From Hemibagrus wyckioides (Eukaryota; Chordata; Actinopteri; Siluriformes; Bagridae): a DNA stretch of 64,000 nucleotides. Positions within the stretch are counted from its first letter, which is position 1. The number at the start of each line of letters is the position of its first letter. Positions 12,085 through 24,299 of the stretch are shown one piece after another. Made by a program: the position numbers and the translations under genes. Under the pieces are notes generated by a model. The model was not told the origin of the DNA. It ran no database searches and was given only the letters and a program-made list of their open reading frames with translations. The DNA is taken from the NCBI RefSeq assembly GCF_019097595.1, contig NC_080711.1, forward strand, positions 7,589,428 to 7,653,427, written 5' to 3'.

Positions 12085-12446
12085 TCAGTGATTGGTTGAA
12101 CAATGGCGGTACGTGATTGGTTGAACAAGGCCGATACGTGATTGGTTGTTGGGAAGATTGATGAGTGATTGGTTGTTGGGAATATTGATGAGTGATTGGG
12201 AACATTGATGATGAGTAATTGGTTTGTTGGGAATATTGATGAGTGATTGGGAACATTGATGATGAGTAATTGGTTTGTTGGGAATATTGATGAGTGATTG
12301 GGAACATTGATGATGAGTGATTGGTTGTTGGGAATATTGATGATGAGTGATTAGGAACACAGATGACTGATTGGTTGTTTTGCAACATTGATGAGTGATT
12401 AGTTGGGAACATTGATGATGAGTGATTGGTTGTTGGGAACGTTGGC
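12085..12446. repeat. Minisatellite with repeated inverted CCAAT boxes
   Basis: Imperfect tandem units of about 25-45 bp, built from GTGATTGGTTGTTGGGAA and ATTGATGAGT blocks, run for about 360 bp. Twelve copies of ATTGG (CCAAT on the other strand) occur between 12091 and 12429, mostly in the context GTGATTGG, that is CCAATCAC on the minus strand. The open minus-strand frames over it are by-products of the repeat. It lies between the presumed SPSB3 first exon and the coding exons. Confidence 0.9.
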
Positions 12447-13103
12447 CTGTGAAAGAAAAGCTTTACACACTGCTGGTGAGTCTAGTCTCTCAACTCATCC
12501 AACCAGCAGCTGTGAAGTGAGCTGGACAGCTGTATCAAGTACTGGACAATCATTAACATTTGACCAAAAATTTGCTAAATAGAAGTTGTTAGCCTTTTTT
12601 TTTGGAGCTAAAGTCACTGAAGGTGGAAACTCTGGCTTTTCAGATCCTGTTTTCAGAGCGTTGAAATTTATATTTAGTAGCTACACAGTTCAGCTACTGA
12701 CAGTGTCATTCATTCATTCATTCATTTATTTATTTATTTATTAATTACGATTTTCTTGGTAATTAGGGTTGCTACTGATTTTAAATGTTTACAACTGATA
12801 ACCAGATTTCTATATAAATCATATCTAACATGTCCGATAATTCCTTTTCATCATACAGAGATTCAAACTTAATGTTCTGTTCAATATTTGTCAGGCCCAA
12901 TGTTATCTCCTATTGGATCATAACACAGTGTAAATGTAACATTTATTCATGTTTAAAAAAACATGCACAAAAAGTACACCTAAGTAAGTCTGGATACTTG
13001 GGTCAACTATGGGTCAAATCTTAATTGCAGCAGGTAGCTGGATAGTCAGGATGATTTTAAATGATTTTTAATGGCCTTCACTTGAACTGCTTGCAGGTGT
13101 GGT

Positions 13104-16100
13104 ATGTCCAGGCGCAGCCGAAACAGTCGGGTGTGGCGCAGCGTGTGGAGTGGAATTCGCCGGGATGCTGATGCAAAGACGCTGGTGCTGCCCTCGGAGA
13201 GCGATGAATGGGGTTGTGACCGCCTACAGGTCAGTGTATGCGTCAGAGCTGGCTAAGATAACATGAACATTATTAAAAGCTAGCAGAAGGCTAGTAATCT
13301 GAAACGGATTGATCTGTGATTAAGAGGGAATTAAAAGAGCATAGTAGTATTAAGAAGGCTAATTTCATGTGTTCAGTATGCTGAAATCCTCACGCAAAAA
13401 CGTATATTTGCACAATTATGTGGAGAAAAAGCTGTCACACATGTGATATACCGTATTTATGTTGTTTAGTACAGTGACTCAGATTCAGAGGCAGAGTATC
13501 CTGGCATTGTACCTTCAGTGCCAAGTGCTGTGCCAGTGACCGGAGAGTCGTACTGTGGCTGTGATTTGGAGATGGAATCGAGTTACGACCCACGTCTACG
13601 CAGTTACGCACGGCTGCGAGACTGCCACTGTGGAGAAGATGACCAAGGTATGTGTGCACGGATTTATTTTCATTGCACACCTCTCTTCTTTTTTTTTTTT
13701 TTTTACCTTTCCTTTGCTTCACTGTTAAATGACACTCACTGAATGAAAGAGCATTTGATCATATGTACTCTTTGTGTGTTTGTGTGTCAGAGTTTGACTG
13801 GGTGTGGGATGAGGGCAGTCGGTCAGCAGCCACGCTGCTGAGCTGTGAGAACAGGAAGGTGAGCTTCCACTCGGAGTACAGCTGCGGCACAGCGGCTATC
13901 CGTGGCTCCAAGGAGCTCTCAGAGGGACAGCACTTCTGGGAGATCAAAATGACCTCTCCGGTCTACGGAACAGACATGGTGCGACTCGACTGCATTCTTG
14001 CTGAGTTTAGTTTTCTGCTTGTGAAAGTGCTTTTTTTATGAATTATGATTTTGACCCCTTGTAACAGCATTACGGGGGACATCTTTAAGCTTAAGCAGAA
14101 GTAAAAGCTGTAAAATCATGTAGCAGAAAAGCCAAATCAGTGAGGAGGAAAGGACACAGGATCCGAAAGGTCCTACTTTCACTTTGTGGCAGCTTTGTCT
14201 GGGTGAATTTTGACGTGTAAATTCATGAGTTTCTGACTTGAGTCAGTAAAAAAAAAAAAACAAATCGACAGGACAGTGGTGCCATCATTAAAAAAATAAT
14301 AATAATGTAATAATTTTTTTTAACCGTTGCTTTATTTTTTTTTACAAATGTCAAAATTTTTTAAACCATCTCTCATCCACCAATATACACCAGAGTTTTG
14401 GTGGTAAAGTTCAGTATTTCCTAGGAGTTCAAAAGTAATTCCTGCTAAGATGTCAGGTTAACAGCCTAACTCTGTTTTATGTAAATAATTATGATGTGTA
14501 TGACAAACACAGAGCGGATCCAGTTATTAATGAATTTTTTGTCCATGTTTTGTAGATGGTAGGAATTGGCACATCAGATGTCAATCTGGACAAATACCGA
14601 CATACGTTCTGCAGTTTACTGGGAAAAGATGAAGACAGCTGGGGCTTGTCATATACAGGTAAATACACAATAAGGGCATCTATGCACTGCAAGAAAGCTA
14701 TGACTTCACAATTAAATCGTTTTGCCAATAACCAATACAGAATGACATCCAGACTTTCAGTATGTGGAATCTGGATTAAACCCTGATTAAAGTTTAATCA
14801 TTTACACACAGTCCTGTCTGTCCTAGATGTCCTGGATTCAAATCTGATTCCTGCATATAATCTCTTATTTGCAAAAAACTTGACAGCAGTTGTTAAAATG
14901 TTTGTCTTTCTATGCAAGCAAGTTTGGCATGTTGCTTTCAACACACATTGCCAGGAAGTAGCTTTACAGAAATCCAGATGTAGATTTCATAATGATGCCC
15001 AGTATAGAGATTCTGAAAATGTGTCCTGAGATGATAGCTAGAGAGACAGATTATATTGCCAAAAGTTTTGGGACACCCCTCCAAATCATTGAATTCAGGG
15101 ATTTGATCCCTTAGTTAGCGACAGGAACTCTCAATTCTTCAGCATTCCAAGGCATTTTAGACAATTTCATGTTCCCAACTTTGTGAGAACAGTTTGCAAA
15201 GGGTGGGCCAACTCCATATTACATTCATGTGCATGTAAAGGCAGACATCCCAAAACGTTTGGCAAGGATGGATGGATAGATAGACAGGCAGACCGACTTT
15301 ATTCATCCTCTGAGGGAAATTCTTATGTAACAGCAGCTTAATCGGTTACAAGATACAGCACAAGAAAATTTATATGGCACAGTGAGTCTTTTATTACATC
15401 TCAGTATTCTGTAACTAATTATGTGTTGGTCTCTAGGGTTGTTACATCATAACGGTGACAAAGTGAGCTTCTCGTCACGGTTTGGTCAGGGATCCATCAT
15501 AGGCGTTCACTTGGACACCTGGCATGGAACTCTCACCTTCTTTAAAAACCGCAAATGCATCGGTAAGAAGCACTTTACACATCAGTAATAATGTTGACAG
15601 CATGACACTGGGCTGAAATCGGGTTGGCACCAGAATAGCACAGTAGAAGTAGGTGCAGGAAAGTATGAGCTGCTCTTCAGGGGTATACATCATTAGGCTC
15701 CTTACAGGAGGAAGGGAGATTCAGACTGCCCATTTACCCTTTATACTCTCCACCATGTTTTTCTGTTGGTTCAGTACACTGATTATCTTAATGGTGCGGT
15801 TTGTAACATATAAATGTGCTCCAACACCTGTATTAAAAACAATACTGTTGAGAAGTTGTGGCTTAGTGGTTTTGACCTTCATATCAGGAATCAAATCGTG
15901 TCAGTAGATTTTTATTGTCATTTATATAAGCTGATGCAGTACACAGTGAAATAAAATAAAGTTCCTCTAGGACCCTGGTGCTACATAAAGACCCAAAGCT
16001 GCATTAGACTAGAAAGAACTAGGGGCTAAAATAGTAAACAAAATAATCTGTCACATAGAGTGCATGTGTGCATCCTTGTGCAAACAGTGCAGGACAAAAT

Positions 16101-16131
16101 ACTCTCTTCACTTTCACTTCAAAAGAAACTC

Positions 16132-16229
<98 letters not shown>

Positions 16230-16935
16230 TATTTATATATGTAAAATATTATTTATATATATAAAATATTATTTATATAATATAATATTTATTTATTTTA
16301 TGGCTTACTTTAAACACATAAGAACGTGATGTCTGGTAAGGAGAAAAGGAAGGCTTGTGAAATTTGCTTCTTATAGCTCTTTTATTAACAGCAAGCAGAG
16401 GGCACCAAGAATTGCAAACTGCCCCTTTAAGTGAAAAGAGTTCTCGGTTATCATGACTGCAGACTTGTTGAAAATGTTGTGTATTGCAATTCAAAGGAGA
16501 CGGATCATATAAACTGCATATGTTGCCTTATGTCTGTTCCATGCCATGTTTTAATGTGTTTGCACATGTATAGGTGTAGCTGCTACAGAGCTGCAGAACA
16601 AGCGTGTGTATCCCATGGCCTGTTCCACAGCTGCCAAGAGCAGCATGAAGGTGATCCGCTCTGTCTCTGCCCCCACCTCACTCCAGTACCTCTGCTGCTG
16701 GCACCTGCGTAAGCTCCTCCCCTCAGGAGCCGACGCCCTCCGAGTGCTGCCGCTCCCACCAGGACTCAGGCACCTCCTACATTCCAAACTTGGCTGGGTG
16801 TTAAGCTTAGACCACTCGCATACGCACACAAACTCGAACGCACACACACCCGTCGGGCCGTCTTCAGGCAGCGAGTCGGACGGCTGCGCTTCTGACCCCG
16901 AGGCCTGCCAGAGGAAACGCTGTCGCTGGACCTGA
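13104..16935 (+). CDS. spsb3: SPRY domain-containing SOCS box protein 3
   Basis: Six coding exons (13104-13229, 13470-13647, 13791-13978, 14556-14658, 15437-15562, 16574-16935) join in phase to 360 residues (human 355). The product is the substrate receptor of an Elongin B/C-Cullin-5 ubiquitin ligase; mammalian SPSB3 has been reported to target nuclear cGAS. An acidic, Ser-rich N-terminus is followed by the B30.2/SPRY domain (about 100-270), with conserved blocks [47 protein letters not shown] and [17 protein letters not shown]. The SOCS box spans about 276-317 (BC box [14 protein letters not shown], Cul5 part LPLPPGL). The basic C-terminus CQRKRCRWT is typical of the family. A His/Thr-rich stretch ([12 protein letters not shown], 321-332) sits between the SOCS box and this tail. 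The exon 1 acceptor lies seven bases before the ATG. Confidence 0.96.
15052..15264 (+). mobile_element. Short Tc1-like deletion derivative in SPSB3 intron 4
   Basis: This is the same family as 8089-8574: left end ATATTGCCAAAAGTTTTGGGAC and right end CCCAAAACGTTTGGCA, with only about 170 bp between them. The interior keeps the segment near 'gacaatttcatgttccc' and then jumps to 'tttgcaaagggtgggccaac', so most of the transposase is deleted. Confidence 0.75.
16137..16223. repeat. (TA)n microsatellite in SPSB3 intron 5
   Basis: About 87 bp of uninterrupted TA, followed by three tandem copies of an AAAATATTATTTATATA unit up to 16280. It creates a spurious Ile-Tyr open frame. Confidence 0.95.
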
Positions 16936-16952
16936 GGCGATCTCGCGCGCGT

Positions 16953-16997
<45 letters not shown>

Positions 16998-19545
16998 TAC
17001 AGTTAATACATTGTCAGGTCATTTCAGTTTCAGACTCAGAGAACTGAGAGAAATCGTTAAAAAAAACAAAAGATGTTAATGTATCTGATTAATACGAAGT
17101 CTCTCCAGATTAAGGATACCACTTTGATTTTAATCTCAGCAGGACTGTTCAAGTTGCATTTCACTTTGTACAGGTCATGTAAAAGATACACGCAAATGCA
17201 GTCCGATGCATCATGACAAAACAGTCGACTGTCTCTGTTTTATTGCATAGTGCTGAATGTTCCTGCTCTTTCCCTGCTGTCTCTTTCAGGGTTTTGGAAC
17301 AAATCATGTCACACTTTTCCACCCTACAAGAACTCTTTATATAAAATCTCAGTATTATCTTTACCTATAACCTTCAGCACTGTGCCGTCGTCTACCTGTA
17401 CTTCAATATAGCTTATATCCAAACAAGTAGGATGAGTAAAATGGACACTCGGATGGATAAAAAGGGGTTTAGTTATCAGTTATCATCTGATGTACCATTA
17501 AAACATGTAATTCACCATCCAAGTCTGCAAACGAGGTGACCAGTTTGACAGCAGGTTTCATCAGCATAGCACTGATGTGCTGAATCTAGTACTGTATGCT
17601 GCCTTCAACTCTTTCTTGAAACTGCAACATTTGAGAAAATTGGAAGAATCATGTTCATGTCTTTTTAAACAGCTATGCCACAATATAATGGTATGCAAGT
17701 TGTTGACGTGCCAACATTTAAAGCTTGGCTGTAGTTTTTCCTTTTTTTTTTCCTTTTCCTTTTTTTTTTAGATAAAGCGATGCGTCATCCCTTCAATCCA
17801 GATCTGTTTTGATATCAAGAAGACGAAAAATGTTTTCTGAAATTACCCACTTGGCTATGGATTCACAGAAAACAGCATTGTTTTCTGCTTTAGCCGACAG
17901 TCTAGACTCTGGATATGATTTTTAGACCTATATGCTATGAGTTTTATGTGTATTTGTTAGTCCATTTGTTTTTTCCCCCGGGAGAAGCGATAAGTAGATG
18001 ACGTATTCCGCCTAGGAATAGCATTGACCAGGTTGATAAGTTTGTTGAGCCCATGATATTGACATGGTCACTGCCAATTCTGGAAAAATCCTCTATGCTG
18101 ATTTATTATTATTATTTTATTTTATTTTTTTTCTTACTGAAACTGAGAGTGGGGGGAAAATTCAGGATCTGAATGCGTGTTTTGCGCAAATAAAATTTCA
18201 AAACAGATGTGAATGGAATGGATGATACACAGACTGCAATTTTAGTCTACTTGCGACAGCAATTCGAGACGTTTGAAAACTATGCCTTTTGCTTTCCCGG
18301 ATAAACCTTTCTACTGGGTTAGTACATAGTAGAAGACAAGCAGGCATGCTCTGGTCTCTGGTTGGTAAAAGTGCGCAGAGTAGAAGGTGAAGTTTACCAT
18401 TTAATCTATTAGCATAGAGCCGTCTCGTCCACCAGCAAACGCTAGGTTTTTTTAAATTTTTTGGTTAATGTCCTAGTCTTTACTGACGCCTGCTAGAATC
18501 TTCTTGTTATGATTGTTGGTTCAAAGACATTTTCCTGGTACTGCAGCAACGAACCTGACTAATTATATTCCATCTATCATACTATTGACTTTTCTGCTGT
18601 CCTTTTCAGATGACATTTTGTATTAATCCATATTTAATATCAGCTTTTAACATTCATTCCTTATTTTTATTTTTTATCATTTTACTCCATGTAACTTTGC
18701 CAGTCAACTAGTGTATTAACATCTGATGGGCATGGTCTTTTTTTGCTGACAGTTATAGTCATACCGGTCCTGTGTTACAAATCCTGGCTGAGCTGTTGTG
18801 CGTCTCAGGCGTAGTACTTTTGTGCAAGAGTGTTTGCCTGTGAAATGTGCACAAACGTGTAAAACGCAGCCATCAAACACCTGCATGAACCTGTGATTTG
18901 AACCCACTTTGGTCTTAACACAGCATTCGTGGTGCTCTGTGCCATGTTCATCACCTCTCTCGGGCTTCTCTCTTGGGCCACTTCTACCCTGATGCAAAGC
19001 AAAAACACTTAGAAAACAGACCCACAGTGTAAACCAAGAAATGTGAAGTTAATGTTTGTTTTGCAACAAGACGTCGGATCTTCTTTAAGCTCAGCTAGAG
19101 GAGCTGATGCTCTCAGTTCATACGCTGTCCAAACCGGTTACCTACCCTTCTTCTTCTTCTTATAACCATACTTTGATTTTGTTTGTTTTTTTACATCTCT
19201 CTATGAGGGTTGTATTTATCAAGTATGGAGGTTTAAGTGTGTATAGGTTTTGTAATTTGCTGTAAAATAAAATTCAAAGTCTTTGTTATGCATTCAAGCA
19301 CTTTTTTCCTCTCCTTGTATGCAGAAATAAATGCATACCCCACTACTTTATGCTCTGTTCTGTACATATTGTATGTATTAGCTTATTCTCTTTTCTCTGT
19401 CTCCCTTTACTATATGTCAAGCATGGGCTTTAACTGATGTATGATTTAAGGAGTTGAGATGAAAATCATGTACACAGAGTGGGGGAAAAAGGATGGATAT
19501 GTCGGTTGTTTTTTAAGCATAATAAATGATTCAAAACTGGTCGAG
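16936..19545 (+). other. Probable long SPSB3 3' UTR
   Basis: No other gene is recognisable between the SPSB3 stop and the AATAAA at 19521-19526. The sequence is unique-looking and free of transposon ends, which fits a long 3' UTR. An AATAAA at 18189-18194 may give a shorter form. Inference only; the human 3' UTR is much shorter. Confidence 0.4.
16949..16994. repeat. (CA)n microsatellite in the SPSB3 3' UTR
   Basis: This starts 14 bp after the SPSB3 stop codon and is almost pure CA. The last coding exon just upstream carries related imperfect CA runs that are translated as the His-Thr stretch. Confidence 0.95.
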
Positions 19546-19596
19546 TGTGCCCACTTTATTTTGGCAAATCTTTTTTAGGTATATCGACTTAATACC

Positions 19597-19850
19597 AGCA
19601 GCCTGGTGGCTTAGTGGTTGGCACTGTTGCCTCATGGAAACCCAAGGTCCTGGGTTTTGTATCCCGGGTTCAAACAGGTGGGGACCTTTCTGTGTAGAGT
19701 TTGTATGTTCTGTGTAGAGTTTGTATGTTCTCCCAGTGCCTGTGTGGGTTTCCTCCTGCCTTTCGCCCAATGTGTGCTGGGATAGGCTCCAGCAGATCCC
19801 CGTGACCCTACTTAGTAATAAAGCAGGTCTAGAAAATGGATGGATGGACT
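19597..19850 (+). mobile_element. tRNA-derived SINE-like repeat
   Basis: An A-box-like head (TGGCTTAGTGGTTGGCA) and B-box-like GGGTTCAAACA are followed by the body of a very common teleost repeat ('gagtttgtatgttctcccagtgcctgtgtgggtttcctc', 'gggataggctccagcagatcc') and a (GGAT) tail. A 22-bp segment inside it is tandemly duplicated (19691-19734). A copy in the opposite orientation lies at 35951-36312. Confidence 0.75.
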
Positions 19851-20029
19851 TTATACCACTGGCTTTCTTATGAGGTATGCCTACAGTTCATTCAGGCTAT
19901 TGATATTTTTTTTTTTATTTATTTTTTTTTTTGCCACTTGTCCATTTTACCTGTCCATTCATGAACAGAAATTGCCATAGAATAGAAATGTGCATAGTGT
20001 ACACAACAGTAGAGACACACAAGGGCCCA

Positions 20030-20112
20030 AAAGTGGCTGCTTTGCGGTGCTGGAGCTCGAACCCTTGATCCTTCTAATCGGTAACCTGGAGCCTTAACTG
20101 CTTTCAGGTGTG
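20030..20112 (-). mobile_element. SINE head fragment, reverse orientation
   Basis: Read on the minus strand it has a tRNA-like A box (AGTTAAGGCTCCAGGTTACC) and B box (GGGTTCGAGCTCC), matching the plus-strand copy at 62236-62370. Only the head is preserved. Confidence 0.6.
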
Positions 20113-20632
20113 TGAACTATTGCAGTTTTTTTATACATCTCAATACCAATGCTGGGATGGGAGACGATCTGTCCACCACATGAAGGGCTGATGATCAATA
20201 ATTGAATTTTCAATGGAAAAAAAGATGAGCTATAGAATATAAAATACACAAGACTGCTACGCCTGATGTGCTACACACTACCATGTCAGGTGTACAGAAT
20301 ATGGTCTTATAGTCTTTTTATTTTTAAATAGATCTCACCCAAATCACACGGGTCTGTGCTTATTTGGCTGTTTAGGAGATTTGGGGGCAGTGAAAACAGC
20401 AAATGTGACTAGAATGACTAATTTTACACCTATATTTTACAAGTGCAGGTGTATGGTAGACCAGTGGTTCTCAAAGTGGGGCCTTAAACTGATTTTATTC
20501 TTTGGTTACTGTGCTGAAAATTATAAACTGTCATTATAAAAATGATCATATTTATTATTGGGTTCTTACTGTTACTAGCCTATTTAACTGGAATTGAATG
20601 GATTTAATCCAAACCTCAGTGTCAGTGTTAGG

Positions 20633-21180
20633 ATTCAATTCAATTTATTTGTATAGCACCTTTTACAATGGACATTGTCTCAAAGCAGCTTTACAAAAGA
20701 AGATAAACAGAGAAAGGAGAGGGGGAAATGAATGAATGAATGAATGAATGAATGAATGAATGAATGAATAGAAATAAAAATAAATGATTAAATTAAATTA
20801 TGAAACTATTTTATCCTTATTTTATTTTATCCCTAATGAGCAAGCCTGTGGCAACGGTGGCAAGGAAAAACTCCCTGAGATGATATGAGGAAGAAACCTT
20901 GAGAGAAATCAGGCTCATTTGGGTGACACTGGACAGTAAATAATGTAACTGTAACTGATTAATGTCTTTTTTATAACAGGAATCAATGGCCCATGAGGAA
21001 CTATTAGGTCAGTGTAGTGTCTGAGGTTATTATAGACACTAATTCTTTGCTGTCACAAGCTGCCAGATCTGTGATGGTGTGAAAGTCCCCAAGTGGCTCT
21101 GTCCACGGCTGTCTCCTGGGTCACAGGCTGTCCACACAGAACCATCCACAGCATCAGTGAGCACCACCAAGTGATGATGG
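20633..21180. repeat. Dispersed unclassified fish repeat, long copy
   Basis: This begins with 'caatttatttgtatagcacc' and 'ttttacaatggacattgtc', is interrupted by a (GAAT)n tract at 20728-20769, and continues with the block 'ggcaaggaaaaactccctgag' and 'gaggaagaaaccttgagag'. The same blocks recur at 28195-28385 and 42785-42965. No transposase or reverse transcriptase remnant is visible, so the class is unknown to me. Confidence 0.75.
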
Positions 21181-21263
21181 CAAGTTGAGAAATAAAAGCT
21201 CTGTGCTTCCAATAACAAAGATATTATTGTACATATTTAAATATTGATATAAATGAGCCAAAT

Positions 21264-21268
<5 letters not shown>

Positions 21269-21335
<67 letters not shown>

Positions 21336-21435
21336 AGATGACAGATAAACAATATCTGTTATATCTGTAAATTATTCTGTCAAATAATTTGGTTTTTTGG
21401 GTGTTTCTAATAGATAGATATTTACATAAATTACA

Positions 21436-21471
<36 letters not shown>
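21269..21471. repeat. (TA)n and (TTA)n microsatellites
   Basis: A pure TA run at 21269-21332 and a TTA run at about 21439-21471 lie just upstream of the MRPS34 promoter. Confidence 0.95.
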
Positions 21472-21472
<1 letters not shown>

Positions 21473-21539
21473 ATAACTTGTGCATTTTACCAGAACAGCT
21501 AGGAACTCTCGGCTCTGTAGCCCCGTTTCCGAACGAAAC

Positions 21540-21614
21540 TTTTACTCTGCCGCATCCATACCGGAAGTTGTGTTTGTGGAGGTCAAGTCAAATCGTTGAA
21601 GTCGAATAAAACAG
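21540..21614 (+). promoter_or_regulatory. Probable MRPS34 promoter and non-coding exon 1 with ETS site
   Basis: ACCGGAAGT at 21560-21568 is a strong ETS/GABP (NRF-2) consensus, typical of nuclear genes for mitochondrial proteins. A donor ACAG|GTCAGA at 21614/21615 could end a short non-coding exon that joins the acceptor CTTCAG at 22567-22572, five bases before the MRPS34 ATG. Position and motif support the call; transcription data would settle it. Confidence 0.5.
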
Positions 21615-22577
21615 GTCAGATAATCTTGTTAATCTTGTCATGGTTGTTGTGATCTTGCGTGTTGTTTATTTTTTATACGTTTCTATGATTGCGATGTTAG
21701 AGTGTGTATTATTTGTTTCATGTAGGGCCAGACCAGCTGCACGTGATACCTCTGGGGTGATGTAGCTATAAACCGGGGGTGGGGGTGGGGGGGGGGTAGT
21801 TGTAATGTGTGTAATGTAATAATATATGTATGATAAAATGCCTTTAATACAGTCAAACAAAGGGTTGATGATATATTTCCCAACACAGTAAGAAATTCTA
21901 TACCAATTCATTGTGATCTTTAATAAACATTATTTTCAGTGTGCATGCATGCTGGGAAGGTGAACTGTATCCAGGATCACTCCATCAGTTAATATACATT
22001 AATTCTTTATTTATGAGGATACACATGCAGTTTAAAGTGGTCACCAGTGTTGGACCTTATATTAGACATGAAGGGTAAAATCTAACATCATGGTTCAACA
22101 GTGAAGCGGTCAGGACTGAGCAATACATTGTCACCAGATCTCACTGATGGTATAATGAGAATGATGTGGGACAAACCTTCTCAGTAACGCTGAATGAAAC
22201 TTAGCAGCCCAAATGCTGATCAACTCAAGGGGACACTTCACTTTGTCCAATCACGAGACATGTCTGCTACTGATCGGCTGCATGAATCTGTAGTCTGGAA
22301 TTGAAAGTAATCAGCCTCAGTCTCACTTCTTCAGACCACTATGCATGTTTTTCACCACCAGAATAATTTGCCTCAAGATGTTTGTTAATAGTAAATAAAC
22401 TGTTATAAATGGCAAAAAAAATTAAAGCCTCATAATTACATCTTTCTGTCTTTACCTTGCCACAGCCTGTGATTAAAATTGACATACTATTAATCTGATA
22501 TGTTTTATGAGAGAGCTCTGCTAGTCTAAATTGTACACTGACATGTTATCTTTCCTCTCTGGTCTCCTTCAGTCACA

Positions 22578-23755
22578 ATGGTGAAAAAGAAGCGCTTGAG
22601 ACTGATTGCTGAGATGGCCCGAAAGATCCGGGCTTATCGAGAGCTGAAAAATCGGCCACGGGATTCACAACGCTATGCCCTGGACTATGAAACCATGACA
22701 CGGCCACTCACCGGTAAGAGGCTGCCAGTGCTGGCCTGGCAGGATGTGCGGAGGGAGACTCCACTTTTCAAGCTCCTGGCTGGCATGCGCATGTTTGGTG
22801 TGGGACGGCTCTTTACACGGAAATCGTGGATAGAGGAACACACAGAGCCCTGCTACTGGAAGATAACTAAAGTGAAAGTAGACTACACAGCAGAGGTTTG
22901 TCTAACTATGAGTTGGTAGAGTCTGGCTATTTAACAAGAGGCCAGAAACATATGAAGCATTTTTAGAGTCAAGGTTTAGGAACTTGTTGATTTATTTGTC
23001 TTGTTTTCCTCCTGTAGAATATGGACCATGGGAAAGCGTGGGGCATTTTGACATTTAAGGGTAAGTGTAGAATCAAGATTTTAAAAAAAAATGTGTCAGT
23101 AAAAACTCTAAAGATTCGGTGCATTTTACCTTTTAAAATTTCTGATATGAGGAGCTAAAAAAGAGCTCTAGCCATGTATGTGATACCTATTACTTATTTA
23201 GCTATCAATGTCTTTCTAATTACATTAAGATATTTAATGTTTGAACACTGCAGCTGTCTGGTAATATGGTTGCTAATAGCAGATCAGCCATGGTCTCTAG
23301 AAAATCTAAAGCATATTTTAAGACTTGTCATGTTAACCAAGCCATAAAAATTGAAGCATTGAAAATTCCTCTGATCAATATGCAAGACCAGCCACATCTG
23401 GTTTGATCTCATGAACGTTATATGTAAATTATAGATGCACTTCATCTGCATTCCAGGTAAAGAAGAAGCCTCTGAGAAGGAGCTAGATAAGGTCATGTAC
23501 CACGACTGGCGCTTGATACCCAAACATGAAGAAGAGGCCTTTACATGCTTCGAGCCTGTCCCTGAACCACCCATCCGTCATGTGTGCTATCCACCACTCC
23601 TGCGTGCCATGATGTTAGCACAGCAAGCCAAGGAGCTTGGCGTCGATGCCAGTACCCTACCTGAACCCAGCCTACCTCTTAAAAGAGATGTGCTGCTCAG
23701 CAAAGAGTACTTCCGCAGCCAGGAACAGCAAAAACAGGAAGGAACACCCGTATAA
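22578..23755 (+). CDS. mrps34: Mitochondrial ribosomal protein S34 (mS34)
   Basis: Three coding exons, 22578-22895, 23018-23060 and 23457-23755, join in phase to 219 residues (human 218). The protein belongs to the small subunit of the mitochondrial ribosome; it has no bacterial counterpart and is needed for subunit stability and mitochondrial translation. The basic N-terminus [20 protein letters not shown] is followed by conserved blocks [71 protein letters not shown] and YPPLLRAMM, and the chain ends GTPV as in mammals. The ATG is fixed by alignment. It is on the same strand as SPSB3 and NME3, with separate promoters. Confidence 0.96.
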
Positions 23756-24143
23756 GCTGAAATAAGTGGAGAAATGATAAACTTTTATGAGTAGCCTTCT
23801 TCCTCCATTCTTTTCAGTAGGTGTTTATCTCAGTGTGGCAGCTGTTCTTTCCGTGATTTAGGACAAGCTCTTCCTGCCCAAAAGCTAACATTAATCTTTA
23901 GATAAGCAAAATAGTGTCTTATAAACACGCCATGTATTATATCATAATGGTAGCCTTGTTTGGGAAATCAACATGACTTCCATCATCTTCTGTCCATTTT
24001 GTTTAAAGATTAGGACGGTCAAATACTTTTCTTTGGTGTCAAGCCACTGAAGGATTTTGTGTTCCTTAAAGAGGAACGTTTAATCTGTCCATGTGATGTC
24101 AATTACTGTACATGCTCTGATAACTGCATTTGCATTATTTATA

Positions 24144-24149
24144 AATAAA
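24144..24149 (+). promoter_or_regulatory. MRPS34 polyadenylation signal
   Basis: AATAAA lies 389 bp after the MRPS34 stop, with no other gene in between. Confidence 0.6.
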
Positions 24150-24299
24150 AATGAGATACTAATGACAAAATTAAACATCTCTCCTCACTACTTGGGCTGC
24201 AGTTTAGTCTTTAGCCAATATTTCAGTGGCAACATTTAAACATTTGTGCTTGTTTTGTACTCCTTCTTTTTTAAATGTGTCCATAGTGAAACCTGTTTA

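Noticed and set aside
12020..12412. Long minus-strand frame with repeated SSMFPITHQYSQQ
   Set aside because: Product of the minisatellite, in which two frames are open because the repeat lacks stops. No start context, no similarity.
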